DNA of 6,006 nt, taken from Actinomycetes bacterium. GTDB taxonomy: Bacteria > Actinomycetota > Actinomycetes > JAJYSQ01. Shown in pieces: positions 1 through 5,696 of the stretch. The notes under the pieces are model-generated. The model saw only the letters and a program-made list of their open reading frames with translations, had not been told where the DNA came from and did no database searches. Within the stretch, counting starts at the first letter, position 1, and the number at the start of each line of letters is the position of its first letter. Both the position numbers and the translations under genes were made by a program. The DNA lies in assembly GCA_021793495.1 (NCBI GenBank), contig JAJYSQ010000127.1, positions 1 to 6,006 of the forward strand, given 5' to 3'.

Positions 1-54
1 CAAGCGCACTACACGTGGGACGGTCGGGCGTTGCAGGCAGTCGGGCTGGCATGA
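1..54 (+). CDS. jetC: C-terminal end of upstream gene, probably Wadjet type II JetC (SMC-like ATPase), partial
   Basis: A plus-strand frame is open from the first base and stops with TGA at 52-54. It encodes 17 residues ending in VGLA. The stop overlaps the ATG at 51 of the next gene in the form ATGA, the usual sign of translational coupling. The identity is inferred from context only: in type II Wadjet loci the gene before jetD (TIGR02679) normally encodes the large SMC-family ATPase JetC (TIGR02680), which extrudes DNA loops with JetA and JetB. Seventeen residues are too few to prove this from sequence. The alternative is any other gene that happens to sit upstream of jetD. Confidence 0.5.
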   Translation, partial: QAHYTWDGRALQAVGLA

Positions 55-1346
55 GCGAACCGTCCTCGGTCGACCCGCTGGGTGACCCCGCCCTGCGCGA
101 CGTGGCGGCGACCCTGGCGGCGAGGCCCGAGCAGCGGGGACTCCTCGCCCAGGGACGGGTCACCATCAGCGCGCTTGACCGGGATGCGCGCCAGGCGCTG
201 GGCCGACTGATCGGGCGACACCTTGTCCAGGACCGGGTCGTGCTCGACCTGCGCGAGCTCGACGCCGTCATCCGTGACCGGTTGGGCGTCCACGGTGGTG
301 TGGTCCAGGCGTGTGCCGGCGTCCTGGGCCGGCCCCTGGTCGACCGGCGGGCGCAGCGCGAACAGTCGCGTCGAACGCGTGATGCGCCCCTCGAGGTGAT
401 GAACGCAGGCATCGAGGCATGGCTGGCAGATGGCACGTGGGCTCAGGAGTGGGTGGACGACGTCGCCCGGCTGGGCTTGCTGACCCGAGCCAGGGACCCC
501 GTTGCGACTGCGGGGCAGGCCGTGGCGTTGGTGGCTGATCGGCTCCCGGCGCTGGACGTCGCGGTCTCCAGCCATGTTCGGATCGCCCGCACCGAGCTGG
601 CCGCCCGGACCTGCGGTGATGCGCACGCCCTCGATGATGGCAGCGCGCTGGGGGCCGTCGTCCTGCGCGGCCTTGCCCGAGCCGCGTCGCTCCCCTTCCC
701 CTCCACCCCGGGGCAGCGGCGCCAGCTCTGGCAGCGATACGGCGTCGACCACGACCGGGTGTCCACGACCGTGCTGGTTCTCGGCCTGCGCTCGGCCGCT
801 GGGGACGGGCCGTCGCGCCGCCTCCAGCTGGCTGCCGACGACGGTGACCCGGTCCACCTCACGAGCCGGGACCTGGGCCGGCTCTGCCCGGGTGCACTCC
901 GCGCCGGCCGTGTGCTGGTCTGCGAGAACCCCCGGGTGCTGGAGGTCGCCGCCGACCGATGGGCCGGCGAGGCGCTCATGGTGTGCACCATGGGCAACCC
1001 CGCCGCGGTCGTGATCGATCTGCTCGGCTTGCTCGCGGCAGCCGGGTGCCGGCTGGACTACCACGGCGACTTCGACTGGCCAGGTCTGCTGATCGCGGGA
1101 CGCATCGCCGAGGCCGTGGGCGCACGGCCGTGGCGCATGGGGGCCGACGACTACCTCTCCGCCGTCTCGGCGTTCCGGGGCGGCCTTCCGCTGGAGGGCC
1201 GCCCAACCCCGTCACCGTGGGACCCACGGCTCGCCCATGCGATGGCCGACACTGGGCTCGCCGTCCACGAGGAGGCGCTGCTGCCGGGGCTGCTCGAGGA
1301 CTGGGTCACTTCTGACGCCGCTGTCGGGCGGCCTGCCAGCAGCTGA
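51..1346 (+). CDS. jetD: Wadjet type II nuclease subunit JetD (TIGR02679; DUF3323 + DUF2399, Toprim)
   Basis: This 431-residue protein matches the TIGR02679 family: an N-terminal DUF3323 region (about 10-230) followed by a DUF2399 Toprim-like domain (about 265-420). Toprim signatures are visible: VLVCENP with the acidic residue E292, then YHGDFDWPG with D340 and D342, the metal-binding D-x-D. A helix reading VHEEALLPGLLEDW (405-418) closes the domain. In Wadjet, JetABC is a loop-extruding SMC complex that recognises small circular DNA, and JetD is the nuclease that cuts it, which restricts plasmids. The ATG at 51 is chosen because it overlaps the preceding stop as ATGA. A GTG at 15 would add 12 residues and overlap the upstream gene more deeply. 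No residue appears missing, so the protein is probably active. The other jet genes should lie left of the window. Confidence 0.88.
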   Translation: MSEPSSVDPLGDPALRDVAATLAARPEQRGLLAQGRVTISALDRDARQALGRLIGRHLVQDRVVLDLRELDAVIRDRLGVHGGVVQACAGVLGRPLVDRRAQREQSRRTRDAPLEVMNAGIEAWLADGTWAQEWVDDVARLGLLTRARDPVATAGQAVALVADRLPALDVAVSSHVRIARTELAARTCGDAHALDDGSALGAVVLRGLARAASLPFPSTPGQRRQLWQRYGVDHDRVSTTVLVLGLRSAAGDGPSRRLQLAADDGDPVHLTSRDLGRLCPGALRAGRVLVCENPRVLEVAADRWAGEALMVCTMGNPAAVVIDLLGLLAAAGCRLDYHGDFDWPGLLIAGRIAEAVGARPWRMGADDYLSAVSAFRGGLPLEGRPTPSPWDPRLAHAMADTGLAVHEEALLPGLLEDWVTSDAAVGRPASS

Positions 1347-1439
1347 GGCGCCGCCGGACGTCGCCAGCGGCACGTGCGGGAGCGGGATCAACCGCGCGTC
1401 GTCGCCCTCACCGAGCTCGACCCCGCAGCGGATGCGTCG

Positions 1440-2342
1440 TCACGTCACAGGGCGATCCGCCCGGACGATGGCGACCGGGGAGTCGGCGTGGTCGAGCAGG
1501 CCCCGGCTCACCGAGCCGAGCAGCAGCCCGCTGAACCCACCCAGGCCACGCGAACCGACCACCAGCAGGCATCCTTGATGGCCGGTGCGGACGAGGCTCG
1601 GTACGATCGCACCGTGCTCGACCGCAGTGCTGACCGGCACGTCGGGGTACTGCGCGACCCACCCGGCAAGCTGCTCGGAGAGCAGTCGTCGGCTCAGCAT
1701 CTCGGCCTCCGGAACCCCGGGGACGCTCGCCGATGCGGCGTCAAGCTCGTCGGGAGACGTGCTGCGCCAGACGTGGACCGCGAGCAGCCCGACCCCCCGG
1801 GCCGCCGCCTGCTCGAAGCCGAAGGCCAGCGCCTGCTGGGTGTGCGTCGACCCGTCCACCCCGACCACGACGGGGCCATCGATCCCGGCGGGAACGCCTC
1901 GGATCACCACGACCGGGCAACGGGCGTGGGCAGCCACGTGCATCGCCACCGATCCCAGCAGGACCGCCGCGAAGCCGCCGAGCCCCCGCGAGCCCAGCAC
2001 CAGGAGTCCGGCCTGGATGCTCTCGTCGACCATCGCCTGCGCTGCGGACTCACCGCTGACCAGCCGAGGGATGATCTCCAGGTCGTGGCCGCCGGCCCGG
2101 GTTCGTGCCCGGTCGCGCGCTTGGTCGAGGATCGCCCGGCCCGCCTGGTCCAGCGCCTCATGCAACTCAGATTCGTCGTACACCCCGACCGCCACCGGAG
2201 CGACCGGCAGGTGCCAGGCATGCAGCAGGACGAGGCGCCGGTGCTCCCGAACCGCGGCGTCCACCGCCCAGTCCACCGCTAGACCAGCGTGCTCTGACCC
2301 GTCGACACCGACCACCACGGGACCTGCTGCCACCGACGCCAC
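1440..2342 (-). CDS. Tandem-domain universal stress protein (UspA family)
   Basis: This 300-residue cytoplasmic protein is made of two UspA domains, residues about 7-150 and 155-296. Each starts with VVVGVDGS (Asp14, Asp163) and ends with the ATP-binding pattern G-2x-G-9x-G-S: GSRG at 117-120 with GS at 130-131, and GSRG at 263-266 with GS at 276-277. Both nucleotide sites therefore look intact. Double-domain USPs of about 300 residues are typical of actinobacteria, where many belong to hypoxia or dormancy regulons. The start is a GTG at 2342. A purine-rich GAGGCAGG directly upstream makes it reasonable, although a second GTG at 2333 is possible. The gene converges with jetD (93-base gap, no convincing terminator) and lies downstream of the broken FmdE-like gene. 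A small hairpin (2365-2370 with 2376-2381) and a DosR-like box lie in its leader. Confidence 0.9.
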   Translation of the reverse strand: MASVAAGPVVVGVDGSEHAGLAVDWAVDAAVREHRRLVLLHAWHLPVAPVAVGVYDESELHEALDQAGRAILDQARDRARTRAGGHDLEIIPRLVSGESAAQAMVDESIQAGLLVLGSRGLGGFAAVLLGSVAMHVAAHARCPVVVIRGVPAGIDGPVVVGVDGSTHTQQALAFGFEQAAARGVGLLAVHVWRSTSPDELDAASASVPGVPEAEMLSRRLLSEQLAGWVAQYPDVPVSTAVEHGAIVPSLVRTGHQGCLLVVGSRGLGGFSGLLLGSVSRGLLDHADSPVAIVRADRPVT

Positions 2343-2421
2343 CCTGCCTCATCGCACGCCACGACCCACCCCGTCGGTGGGCCACCGAGCTCACCCTCAC
2401 CAGACGACACCCGGAACATCA

Positions 2422-2435
2422 GGGTCGCAAGTCCC
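2422..2435 (-). promoter_or_regulatory. DosR/DevR-like box upstream of the universal stress gene
   Basis: The plus strand reads GGGTCGCAAGTCCC. The mycobacterial dormancy box core is GGGACT-WW-AGTCCC, so 11 of 14 positions agree, including both outer G/C triplets. The site ends about 80 bases before the USP start, a usual distance for activation by a DosR-type response regulator. USP genes are classic members of such regulons. The motif is seen in the sequence. Its use by a DosR homologue in this organism is inference. A degenerate GC-rich match could also arise by chance. Confidence 0.4.
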
Positions 2436-2476
2436 CCACCGGTCCCCGGACGGTCGCCAGCCGACCGGTGCTCGCG

Positions 2477-3089
2477 TCACCCGCCACCGGTCGGCTGCGG
2501 GAACTTCGTGACTACCTGGCCGGTCATCGCCACCGACGCGGCGAGCGTGGCCCGTACGGTACCGGACCGCCCGATGTTGCCGACCAGCATGTCGACCCGG
2601 TGGGCCGGGCAGCAGCAGCGCCGCCCCCGACGCCGCGATCACCGGCGGGAAGAACCCCGGCTCCTCCCGAACCTCCCACGTTCCCCCGGTGGACAACCGG
2701 ACCACGATGAAGCCGACCCCCGGGTGTCGTCGAGCCGAGGGGTACCGGACCGGGCCCGGCCCCGGTCCGGTAGGCGGCCACGTCCCCCAGGCACGAGCTG
2801 CTCGTCGACACCACCAGCAGACCGGTACGGTCCACCACCCCGTCCTCGGTGGCGACGTCGACCAGCGCACGCAAGGCGTAGGCACCGCGGACCAGACCGT
2901 CGCAGGCGTGCCCGTGGAACAGGATCAGGTCGGCCATCGACACGGTCCTGGTCCGGGAGTCCAACCGACCCTGTACCGACCGGGTGTCCTGAACCTCGAA
3001 GACGAGCAACGCCACGGCTTCGTCGAACCAGCCGGGCAGGTACCACGCTGACGAGCGGGACTCCGAGTCGGGCGGGGGGCAGTACTCAT
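2477..3089 (-). pseudogene. FmdE-like protein (PF02663-type), frameshifted several times
   Basis: An ATG at 3089 sits behind a good ribosome site, and a TGA at 2477-2479 closes a span of 613 bases (204 codons plus one base), the right size for an FmdE-family protein. The protein is spread over frames. MSTA is followed near 3074-3079 by a shift into the frame of WYLPGWFDEAVALLVFEVQD and MADLILFHGHACDGLVRGA, which holds the family's His/Cys metal-site pattern. Near 2715-2772 it shifts to PGVGFIVVRLSTGGTWEVRE and PGFFPPVIAASG. Near 2595-2615 it shifts again to VDMLVGNIGRSGTVRATLAA and MTGQVVTKFPQP, then stops. Codon bias and protein character persist in each piece, so this is one gene with three or four indels. 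FmdE family members are named after a formylmethanofuran dehydrogenase subunit, but bacterial homologues have no settled role. Either a decaying gene or sequencing errors could explain it. A shorter start at ATG 2937 is possible. Confidence 0.72.
2743..2772. repeat. Perfect 12-bp inverted repeat with 6-base loop inside the FmdE-like gene
   Basis: TACCGGACCGGG at 2743-2754 is followed by six bases and then its exact reverse complement at 2761-2772. The arms are 10 of 12 G or C, so the hairpin would be very stable in DNA or RNA. It lies inside coding sequence (YRTG on the minus strand), where the reading frame of the FmdE-like gene is lost. It is not at a gene end and has no T-run, so it is unlikely to be a normal terminator. 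Confidence 0.8.
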
Positions 3090-3094
3090 GGTGT

Positions 3095-3100
3095 TCTCCT
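3095..3100 (-). promoter_or_regulatory. Ribosome binding site of the FmdE-like gene
   Basis: On the minus strand AGGAGA lies five bases before the ATG at 3087-3089. This is the best Shine-Dalgarno match in the window. It fixes the start of the FmdE-like gene at 3089, although the frame opened there does not run into the family motifs without a one-base shift. Confidence 0.6.
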
Positions 3101-3135
3101 CATGGCAAGGGCGCGGGGCGGACCGCCCGGGCGGG

Positions 3136-3390
3136 TCAGAAGCTGATGACCGACGCGCCCTCGATGCCGAGGCGCGCAAACGCGTCCCGGGCGTACCGCA
3201 GCCGGATCCCTCGGGCGGTGAGCACGTCCCGTCGGCCAGCGTCGCGTGCATGCAAGCACCGACCGACACTCCGGCGGCAGCCAGGGTGTCGATCTGCTCC
3301 TGTGCACTCCAGGATGACCGGGTCCGTCCGGCGACGTGGGACCCGACGTTGAGCGACTCGCGATCTCCGTGGGACCAGGAAGGCGCGGGA
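3136..3390 (-). pseudogene. DsrE-like small protein remnant, frameshifted
   Basis: The minus strand encodes EQIDTLAAAGVSVGACMHAT in one frame, then loses that frame near 3228. It continues in another as LTARGIRLRYARDAFARLGI and EGASVISF, ending with TGA at 3136-3138. Restoring one G to the run at 3228-3230 gives LADGDVLTARGIRLRYAR, a smooth join. The shape (a helix, then AAGVxVxAC, then a final strand near the C-terminus) resembles DsrE/DsrF-superfamily proteins, small sulfur-relay or thiol-handling proteins of about 115 residues. This assignment is tentative. No convincing N-terminal start is visible, and the frame runs on from the membrane-protein segment upstream, so the left boundary at 3390 is approximate and a fusion is possible. 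The gene ends 46 bases before the FmdE-like start, which suggests one operon. Confidence 0.42.
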
Positions 3391-3623
3391 ACGACGACGG
3401 ACGGGGGCGTGCGTCGACGGGCCCAGAGGGCGACGTAGACCAGGCCGGCCAGCGCCGTAGACCAGGCCGGCCAGCGCCCAGGGGCCGAGCCGGGGCAGCA
3501 GCCGAGGCTCGACCACGCCCACCCGCGGGCGCGTTCACCGAGCACCCGGGTCAGGGCGCCGGCAGCCAGGAGGATGCCGAGAAAGACGAGAAGGATGAGT
3601 ACGGATCGGACGATATCGAGCAC
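3391..3623 (-). pseudogene. Short two-helix membrane protein, broken by a tandem duplication and a one-base shift
   Basis: From a GTG at 3623 (a TTG at 3629 is also in frame) the minus strand reads LDIVRSVLILLVFLGILLAA, a clear membrane helix. It continues GALTRVLGERARG, where the frame is lost near 3518-3529. In the next frame VGVVEPRLLPRLGPWALAGL continues as VY and reaches the 22-base duplication. With one copy removed the frame returns to VALWARRRTPPSVVV, which completes a second helix (about LGPWALAGLVYVALW) with a positively charged end. Adding one G near 3525 restores the first break. The family is not recognised. It lies 58 bases after the arsR stop and looks like the second gene of that operon. 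The 3' end is arbitrary because the frame runs into the DsrE-like segment. Confidence 0.5.
3434..3477. repeat. 22-bp perfect tandem duplication inside a reading frame
   Basis: The 22-base unit at 3434-3455 (starting CGTAGACCAGGCCGGCC) is repeated exactly at 3456-3477. Because 22 is not a multiple of three, the second copy shifts the minus-strand membrane-protein frame. Deleting one copy joins LGPWALAGLVY to VALWARRRTPP without a gap. It therefore looks like a recent slippage or duplication event, not a functional repeat. Confidence 0.9.
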
Positions 3624-3681
3624 CGGCAACCGAGCCGGTGTGGCCGGGCGGCGGGATCCGCAGCGGTCGGGGCCGGGCTGC

Positions 3682-4083
3682 TCACTCGCACGGTAGCCGC
3701 TGATTCGGGACGGCTCCCATGCGCTCCGTGCGATCGGCACGGTCACCGAGGTCAGCCAGCAGCCGGGCGTAGGGCTCCAGCGCGGCAGGGACCAGCCGGT
3801 AGTAGGTGTACCGTCCCACCGGCTCGGACCGGACCAGCCCGGCCTCACGAAGCACCTTCAAGTGATGGGAGACCGTGGGCTGGCGGGCCGGGAGCATGCC
3901 CACCAGGTGACAGGTGCACAGCGGCTCGTCGGCCAGCAGGGTGACGATCCGCGCCCTCAGCGGATCGGCGAACACCGCGAGGTCGGCCAGGCCGACGACC
4001 GGGCCAGCCGGCTCGCCATCCGAGACGGACTCCCCACGTCGCTTCCCATCAGTGTGCGTTGATATCAATATGCGGCGATGCAA
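3682..4083 (-). CDS. ArsR/SmtB-family metalloregulatory repressor with Cys-X-Cys sensor motif
   Basis: The open frame gives 133 residues. A winged helix-turn-helix occupies about 35-112: DPLRARIVTLLADEPLCTCHL, the recognition helix QPTVSHHLKVLREAGLV (68-84), and the wing VGRYTYYRL. C56 and C58 in PLCTCHL match the ELCVCDL-type site used by ArsR proteins for arsenite or similar thiophilic ligands, and C132 near the C-terminus may be a third ligand. Such dimers leave DNA when the ligand binds. The start is doubtful. The TTG at 4083 lies inside the probable -10 box and the TTG at 4068 inside the operator. A well-spaced ATG at 4019 (GGGAG upstream) is in a different frame and would need one extra base near 4008 to read MASPAGPVVGLADL. 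The stop is 58 bases before the membrane-protein gene, so it probably controls that operon. Confidence 0.85.
   Translation of the reverse strand: MHRRILISTHTDGKRRGESVSDGEPAGPVVGLADLAVFADPLRARIVTLLADEPLCTCHLVGMLPARQPTVSHHLKVLREAGLVRSEPVGRYTYYRLVPAALEPYARLLADLGDRADRTERMGAVPNQRLPCE
4059..4068. promoter_or_regulatory. Palindromic ArsR-type operator TTGATATCAA
   Basis: TTGATATCAA is a perfect 10-base palindrome and one of the few AT-rich patches in the window. It lies about where transcription would begin, given the promoter at 4078-4106. ArsR/SmtB repressors bind AT-rich inverted repeats at or just after the promoter of their own gene, so autoregulation is the natural reading. Binding itself is inferred. 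Confidence 0.55.
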
Positions 4084-4106
4084 CTACGCCGGAGGTTCGC
4101 TGTCAA
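4078..4106 (-). promoter_or_regulatory. Sigma70-like promoter for the arsR operon
   Basis: On the minus strand TTGACA (4106-4101) is followed after 17 bases by TTGCAT (4083-4078). The -35 box is a perfect consensus. The -10 box keeps the first and last T but lacks the usual A at the second position. Transcription would start near 4071, immediately before the palindrome at 4059-4068. This spacing is what puts the first TTG start of the arsR frame outside the transcript. Confidence 0.5.
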
Positions 4107-4406
4107 TCGGCCGCGTCGACTCATCACGAGCGCGCGCGTAGGTAAGGTCGGGTGGCAGACGGCCGGGCGTGTTCGACCGGTTCGGGTGGCAGCCCTTCCA
4201 CGAGGACGTGCACGCTCAGGATGCGCCCGGTCCACCCGGTCCGCGACGATGCGCAGCGACCATCGGGTCGTACCCTGCCTGGCCGGCCTGCACCGCAGTC
4301 ATCCCGACCGTGCCCAGCTCCGAACCGGTGAAGATCACCGCACTGTTGATGCCGGGGCACGCCACGCTGGCCGAAATTCTCCAACGCCGCGCCCGGAGCT
4401 GGGACG
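4084..4406. other. Mostly unassigned stretch between arsR and arginine deiminase
   Basis: Apart from the arsR -35 region at its left end and the small coupled ORF at its right, this stretch of just over 300 bases holds nothing I can name. Several short peptides with G/C-biased third positions occur on both strands. They include [12 protein letters not shown] on the minus strand around 4215-4250 and [18 protein letters not shown] on the plus strand around 4330-4380. None forms a complete gene with a credible start. It may be the debris of a gene once placed after arginine deiminase. Confidence 0.5.
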
Positions 4407-4410
4407 TCAT
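4216..4410 (-). CDS. Hypothetical small protein of 64 residues, ATGA-coupled to arginine deiminase
   Basis: The ATG at 4408-4410 overlaps the arginine deiminase stop (TGA at 4407-4409) as ATGA, so reinitiation by the same ribosomes is plausible. The product runs to TGA at 4216. Its central part, about residues 13-53, reads like a real protein ([20 protein letters not shown], then [12 protein letters not shown]), and nearly all codons there end in G or C. The last part ([11 protein letters not shown]) does not, and a one-base shift there would give [13 protein letters not shown], so the 3' half may be frameshifted. The pattern I-x-x-A-V-I-x-T-G followed by a T-A-V-x-A-G-x-x-G-Y segment faintly recalls isochorismatase-type hydrolases, but this is only a resemblance. 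No function is claimed. It could be the stub of a larger lost gene. Confidence 0.3.
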   Translation of the reverse strand: MTSQLRARRWRISASVACPGINSAVIFTGSELGTVGMTAVQAGQAGYDPMVAAHRRGPGGPGAS

Positions 4411-5678
4411 ACCGGATCACGGCGGATCGGACAGGACATGCAGCGGGGCCCGCCGCGACCACGTCCGAGCTCGCTGCCGGCGATCGTGACCACCTGTACA
4501 CCATGGGCCGCGAGCATCGCGTTGGTGGTCACGTTGCGCTCGTAGGCGACGACCAGCCCCGGCCGGAGGGCCAACACGTTCGTCCCGTCGTCCCACTGCT
4601 CGCGCTGTGCGACCCGAAGGTCCTCGTCCGCGGTCAGCACGCGCACCCGCTCGACCTCGAGCACCTGCGCGATCGCCTCCCAGAGATCGCCGTGGGCCCG
4701 CACCTGCAGCGCCGACCTCCCACGCTCGGCCGCACCCCTCGACGTCACCGTCCAGGAGCGCAGGGTGGCGCCGAGCCCCGGGTAGGCGACGAAGGTCGCA
4801 CGGTCGACCATGGTCAACACGGTGTCCAGGTGCATCGTCGCGTGACCTCGTGGCAGCTCCACGGCCAAGAGCCGGTCGACCTGGCCGGTGGCGAAGAGAT
4901 CCTGGGCCAGCAGCTCCACGGCCGGTGCGGTGGTCCGCTCTCCCATACCCACGAGCACCGCCCCGTTGCCCAGCACGTGGACGTCCCCACCCTCCACGGT
5001 GGCCGCCTGCAGGGGCGTCCCTGTCGTCGTCGCGTCTTTGGTGCTTTCGTACCATAATGCTCCGGCGAACCTCGGGTGCCATCGGTAGACCGCCCGCATG
5101 TACAGCGACTCGCGGACCCGGGCAGCCTTGGCCATCGGGAACACCGAGACCCCGCGGTAGATCCAGCAGGACGGGTCCCGGGCGAAGAACTGGTTGGGCA
5201 GAGGCGCGAGCAGGAAGTCCTCATCGCTCAGCCTGGCCCGGTGCAGACTGGACCCGCTGACGCCCGTCACCTCTTCGGCCAGCACCCCGGCGACCAGCTG
5301 CTCGGCCAGCAGCTCCGGGGAGCTCTGCGCGAGCAGCTCGAGCAGAGGGGCGACGAGGCCCGGACCAACGAGGTCAGCCGTGACCACCTGGTCGAGCAGG
5401 TCAGCTCGGGCCTCGGGAATCGCCATCGTCTCGGCCAGCATCTCGCCGAAGTACCGCACCACGACCCCGTGCCCACGGAGCACCTCGACGAAGGCATCAT
5501 GCTCGGCTCGCGCCCGCGCCGCCCATGGGACCTCGTCGAACAGCAGCTCGACGATGGTCGAGGGGGTCAGCCGCGACAGCTCGGCGCCCGGGGCATGGAC
5601 CAGCACCTCGCGCAGGACCCCGACCTCGGAAAAGACCCCCGGAGCTGGCAGGCAACCGGGTGCGGGCTCAGAGACCAT
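4407..5678 (-). CDS. arcA: Arginine deiminase (EC 3.5.3.6)
   Basis: This 423-residue cytoplasmic enzyme hydrolyses L-arginine to citrulline and ammonia, the first step of the arginine deiminase pathway that yields ATP and raises pH under low oxygen or acid. All family landmarks are present in order: [21 protein letters not shown] near the N-terminus, FDEVPW (47-52), NQFFARDP with D168, EGGDVHVLG with E229 and D232, HLDTV with H283 and D285, and [11 protein letters not shown] with nucleophile C413. These align with the known Asp/Glu/His/Asp/Cys catalytic set, and length is normal. The motif here is MSCP where many homologues have MSMP. The start is ATG at 5678. A CAGGGG abutting it is too close to be an ideal ribosome site, so a short leader is possible. 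No carbamoyltransferase or carbamate kinase gene is in the window, so the pathway may be completed elsewhere. Confidence 0.95.
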   Translation of the reverse strand: MVSEPAPGCLPAPGVFSEVGVLREVLVHAPGAELSRLTPSTIVELLFDEVPWAARARAEHDAFVEVLRGHGVVVRYFGEMLAETMAIPEARADLLDQVVTADLVGPGLVAPLLELLAQSSPELLAEQLVAGVLAEEVTGVSGSSLHRARLSDEDFLLAPLPNQFFARDPSCWIYRGVSVFPMAKAARVRESLYMRAVYRWHPRFAGALWYESTKDATTTGTPLQAATVEGGDVHVLGNGAVLVGMGERTTAPAVELLAQDLFATGQVDRLLAVELPRGHATMHLDTVLTMVDRATFVAYPGLGATLRSWTVTSRGAAERGRSALQVRAHGDLWEAIAQVLEVERVRVLTADEDLRVAQREQWDDGTNVLALRPGLVVAYERNVTTNAMLAAHGVQVVTIAGSELGRGRGGPRCMSCPIRRDPV

Positions 5679-5696
5679 CCCCTGAGGCTAGAGGGT

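Noticed and set aside
9..1064. Long open frame on the minus strand opposite jetD (351 codons)
   Set aside because: Its translation is rich in Arg, Gly, His and Pro with no domain pattern, and it lies antisense to a gene with clear catalytic motifs. It is a shadow of high-GC coding.
1347..1439. Possible bidirectional terminator between convergent jetD and USP genes
   Set aside because: Only a weak GC repeat (GCCGC ... GCGGC around 1350-1372) with a 12-base loop and no T-run is visible, so I do not call it.
2365..2381. Small hairpin CCCACC-CCGTC-GGTGGG in the USP leader
   Set aside because: A 6-base stem is expected often by chance in GC-rich DNA. It has no T-run and no riboswitch features.
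1374..2511. Two overlapping plus-strand open frames (about 302 and 308 codons) opposite the universal stress gene
   Set aside because: They mirror the UspA coding sequence, have low-complexity composition and no recognisable motifs.
2925..3848. Single 307-codon minus-strand protein joining arsR antiframe, membrane helix, DsrE-like piece and start of the FmdE-like gene
   Set aside because: It passes out of frame through the arsR 3' end and through parts of three different genes. The continuity results from indels and lack of stops in GC-rich DNA, so it is not one protein.
4607..5260. 217-codon plus-strand open frame opposite arginine deiminase
   Set aside because: Arg/Pro/Ser-rich translation without domains, antisense to a complete enzyme gene.
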